A stretch of 64,000 nucleotides of DNA from DAMBHY01 sp032068765 (lineage in GTDB: Bacteria > Bacteroidota > Bacteroidia > Bacteroidales > Dysgonomonadaceae): assembly GCA_032068765.1 (NCBI GenBank), contig DAMBHY010000004.1:133955-197954 (forward strand), given 5' to 3'. The notes beneath the pieces are model-generated. The model worked only from the letters and a program-made list of their open reading frames with translations. It had not been told where the DNA came from and did no database searches. Below, piece after piece: positions 62,555-64,000 of this stretch (its first letter is position 1; every line of letters begins with the position of its first letter). The position numbers and the translations under genes are program-made.

Positions 62555-63370
62555 ATGAAAAAAATAATTTTATTACTCTCTATCCCTCTTCTTTTAAATT
62601 GTTCAAGAAACATTGATTTGAATGATTACAAAACACAAAACGATATTCAAACTCGTTCACAAACCATTGTTTTTCAAGACAGCTTTGATCAGACCTCTTC
62701 TATTCCCGATACAACGAAATGGAGTCTTTGTCCACAAGATACTCCTGCATGGGCAAGGTATCTGTCAGAAAGTTATGATCAAGCATTTGTTGAAAATGGT
62801 CACTTAGTACTAGTTGCTGAAAAAATAAACGATACATACAAGGTTGGCGGAGTATGGACAAAAGATAAATTTTCTTTTCAGTATGGAAAGATTGAAGTTC
62901 GTGCGAAGTTTACGAAAACTACCAAAGGAGGATGGCCTGCCATTTGGATGATGCCACAAACTCCCAAATATAATGAAGGCTGGCCAACGTGTGGAGAAAT
63001 TGATATTATGGAACAATTGAATCATGATCTGATTGTACATCACACAATACATAGTAACTATAAAAACAATCTCAATCTATACATTCCTCTTCCATCTTTA
63101 TTTTCTTTTTATAAAAAGAACGAATACAATACATACTCTGTTGAATGGTCTAAGAATTCCATTACATTTTTAGTGAATGGACAGAAAAAATTGACCTATC
63201 CCAATATGCATTTGAAAGATGAAAGTGTCAAAAAGCAATGGCCTTTTGATGCGCCATTCTTTTTAATATTGAATTATGCTCTTGGCGGAAAAAATACTTG
63301 GCCTGGAAATATTGATGACTCTCAATTGCCCGGTAAAATGGAAATTGACTGGGTCAGAGTATACCAATAA
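62555..63370 (+). CDS. Surface lipoprotein endo-beta-glucanase, GH16
   Basis: Cleaves internal beta-1,3 or beta-1,3/1,4 glucan bonds (laminarinase or lichenase type). The 271-residue protein has a lipobox LLNC (Cys16) and a short linker, then the GH16 jelly roll: QDSFDQTSSIPDTTKW near residues 41-56, FQYGKIEVRAKFT, GGWPAIWMMPQ near 125-135, and the catalytic motif CGEIDIMEQ (E148 nucleophile, D150, E153 acid/base). The C-terminus DWVRVYQ is typical. I use the ATG at 62555; a TTG at 62549 adds two residues. No carbohydrate-binding module is present. A weak hairpin (63375-63391) follows. Together with susCD it is a small polysaccharide utilisation locus. Confidence 0.92.
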   Translation: MKKIILLLSIPLLLNCSRNIDLNDYKTQNDIQTRSQTIVFQDSFDQTSSIPDTTKWSLCPQDTPAWARYLSESYDQAFVENGHLVLVAEKINDTYKVGGVWTKDKFSFQYGKIEVRAKFTKTTKGGWPAIWMMPQTPKYNEGWPTCGEIDIMEQLNHDLIVHHTIHSNYKNNLNLYIPLPSLFSFYKKNEYNTYSVEWSKNSITFLVNGQKKLTYPNMHLKDESVKKQWPFDAPFFLILNYALGGKNTWPGNIDDSQLPGKMEIDWVRVYQ

Positions 63371-63402
63371 ATCTCTTATCGAACAGATAAGGTAGACTAA
63401 TT

Positions 63403-63420
63403 AACGTGAGTTCGACTTAA
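63403..63420. repeat. Probable terminal repeat of the IS982 remnant
   Basis: AACGTGAGTTCGACTTAA directly beyond the transposase 3' end. Called by position and resemblance only; the partner end is not in the window. Confidence 0.4.
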
Positions 63421-63435
63421 GCAACTAATCTTTTT

Positions 63436-63697
63436 TTAGTCAATAATATCATTAATTGCATTAATAGAAGGCTTTTTTTCTAAAAAAGAATAAGCAGCTA
63501 AAGCAGAAATACATTGCAATAAAATTATCGAAAGATCTGTGTCTGGTATGTTCTATCTGACACAGATCTTTTTTAATTCATCATTTACCGATTCAATCAC
63601 ATCTCTTTTCTAAGCATTATCCTGTCGAGCAAAAGCATAAGAGAGTTTTTCATATTCTTCTTTAGTTTGATAATAAAATGTAGGCCGTCTACAAATT
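63436..63697 (-). pseudogene. Decayed C-terminal part of an IS982-family transposase
   Basis: Minus-strand frames joined by three frameshifts read VDGLHFIIKLKKNMKNSLM and LLLDRIMLRK, then DVIESVNDELKKIC, then QIEHTRHRSFDNFIAMY, then ISALAAYSFLEKKPSINA ending INDIID and a stop (63438-63436). This is the conserved C-terminal block of IS982 transposases (LRKR-VIE-VNDELKNIC---HTRHRS---F---L---AYSF--KKPSI). Its N-terminal half is gone; the 42-bp repeats begin where it should continue. The sequence just beyond the stop (63403-63420, ACGTGAGTTCGACTTAA) is in the place and style of an IS982 terminal repeat. Not functional. Confidence 0.82.
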
Positions 63698-63748
63698 AAT
63701 ATTTAATACGTTACAGTATCCAACATTATCACTACAACATAGAATTAA

Positions 63749-64000
63749 TGCGTTTCAGTACTCATCCGCATGATTTCAAAGTGTAATTCATGCATTTCAG
63801 TACTCATTCGCACGATTTTAAAGTGTAATTCATGCATTTCAGTACTCGTTTGCATGATTTTAAAGTATAATTCATGCGTTTCAGTACTCATCCGCATGAT
63901 TTTAAAGTGTAATTCATGCATTTCAGTACTCATTCGCACGATTTTAAAGTGTAATTCATGCATTTCAGTACTCGTTCGCATGATTTTAAAGTGTAATTCA
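63749..64000. repeat. 42-bp tandem repeat, six copies, with 126-bp higher-order period
   Basis: Six units of exactly 42 bases (starts 63749, 63791, 63833, 63875, 63917, 63959), each opening TGYRTTTCAGTACTC, running beyond the window. Units 2 and 5 are identical, 1 and 4 differ at one base, 3 and 6 at two, while neighbouring units differ more: so a three-unit block (126 bp) was duplicated. Each unit contains GCAYGA and TCATGC, able to form a short hairpin. On the minus strand the array is one open frame of 14-residue repeats (STEMHELHFKI type); I do not see evidence that it is translated. No spacers, so not CRISPR. Confidence 0.92.

Noticed and set aside
63531..63574. Hairpin AAAGATCTGTGTC/GACACAGATCTTT with T-run as a dedicated GH16 terminator
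   Set aside because: Both arms are part of the decayed IS982 coding sequence (KKIC and RHRSF segments). It may work as a terminator now, but its origin is coding, so I did not list it as a terminator.
63745..63981. A 78-codon minus-strand gene made of 14-residue repeats
   Set aside because: The unit length is a multiple of three and lacks stops by chance in this frame; no start context or domain is visible within the window. It stays open as a possibility in the findings.
63749..64000. CRISPR array
   Set aside because: Units are contiguous 42-bp near-identical copies with no unique spacers, and no cas genes are nearby.

Overview
The window is a piece of a Bacteroidales (phylum Bacteroidota) chromosome. 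The base composition is AT-rich. Recognisable promoters use the Bacteroidota pattern (TTG or TTTG, about 19-20 bases, TAnnTTTG) rather than -35/-10 boxes. Several gene clusters have the order usual in Bacteroidales: rplM-rpsI-rpsB-tsf, mutY-ssb-gldE-PPTase, nusB-yajC-ybbR-coaE, the glycogen-synthase-like gene with a DUF4270 lipoprotein, and a SusC/SusD pair. The tryptophanase, ptb-buk pair and SusCD/GH16 locus suggest an anaerobic fermenter of amino acids and polysaccharides. I cannot place the genus.

Layout: 1-6.5 kb carries recJ (cut by the window edge), mnmA, a TRIC-type channel, hflX, tnaA and a small exported protein. 6.6-9.5 kb is the ribosomal/translation cluster rplM, rpsI, rpsB, tsf. 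9.5-13.2 kb (minus strand) holds a phosphopantetheinyl transferase, gldE, ssb and mutY. 13.2-15.5 kb holds hup, a 30-residue COX24/AURKAIP1-type basic protein and rng. 15.5-18.1 kb (minus) holds a MATE exporter and panD-panC. 18.3-20.6 kb holds a glycosyltransferase-5 half-protein and a DUF4270 lipoprotein. 20.8-24 kb (minus) holds pth-rplY and a GH20 hexosaminidase. 24.2-28.6 kb holds nusB, yajC, ybbR, coaE, a small winged helix protein and an Ntn-hydrolase. 28.7-34.3 kb holds a FAD/Fe-S dehydrogenase, argS and tcdA. 34.4-38 kb (minus) holds a YitT protein and leuS. 38.7-44.9 kb holds a CPBP protease, nfeD-floA, a nucleoside phosphorylase and a large M16 protease. 45.5-50.9 kb (minus) holds dnaX, an unknown small gene and uvrA, with a plus-strand tRNA-Gln(CUG) between dnaX and the small gene.

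Two places look like accessory DNA. The gap 50.9-53.7 kb between uvrA and the butyrate genes is a phage scar: a 5'-truncated tail-fibre-like gene, a lipoprotein, and a truncated thymidylate-synthase-fold gene whose substrate-reading Asn is Asp, as in dCMP-modifying enzymes. The gap 44.9-45.5 kb holds a decayed IS256-type transposase end and IS-like inverted ends.

The right end (53.8-63.4 kb) is metabolic. ptb and buk make butyrate (or a branched acid) plus ATP from acyl-CoA, and are followed by an unknown ATP-grasp-like protein. A promoter then leads into susC-susD-GH16, a small polysaccharide locus probably for a beta-glucan of laminarin type. Beyond it lie a decayed IS982 transposase on the minus strand and six exact-length 42-bp tandem repeats, arranged as two 126-bp triplets, that run off the window. 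I see no CRISPR array, rRNA gene or complete insertion sequence, and no convincing complete new system. The most unusual items are the phage scar, the higher-order repeat array and the ATP-grasp-like protein.
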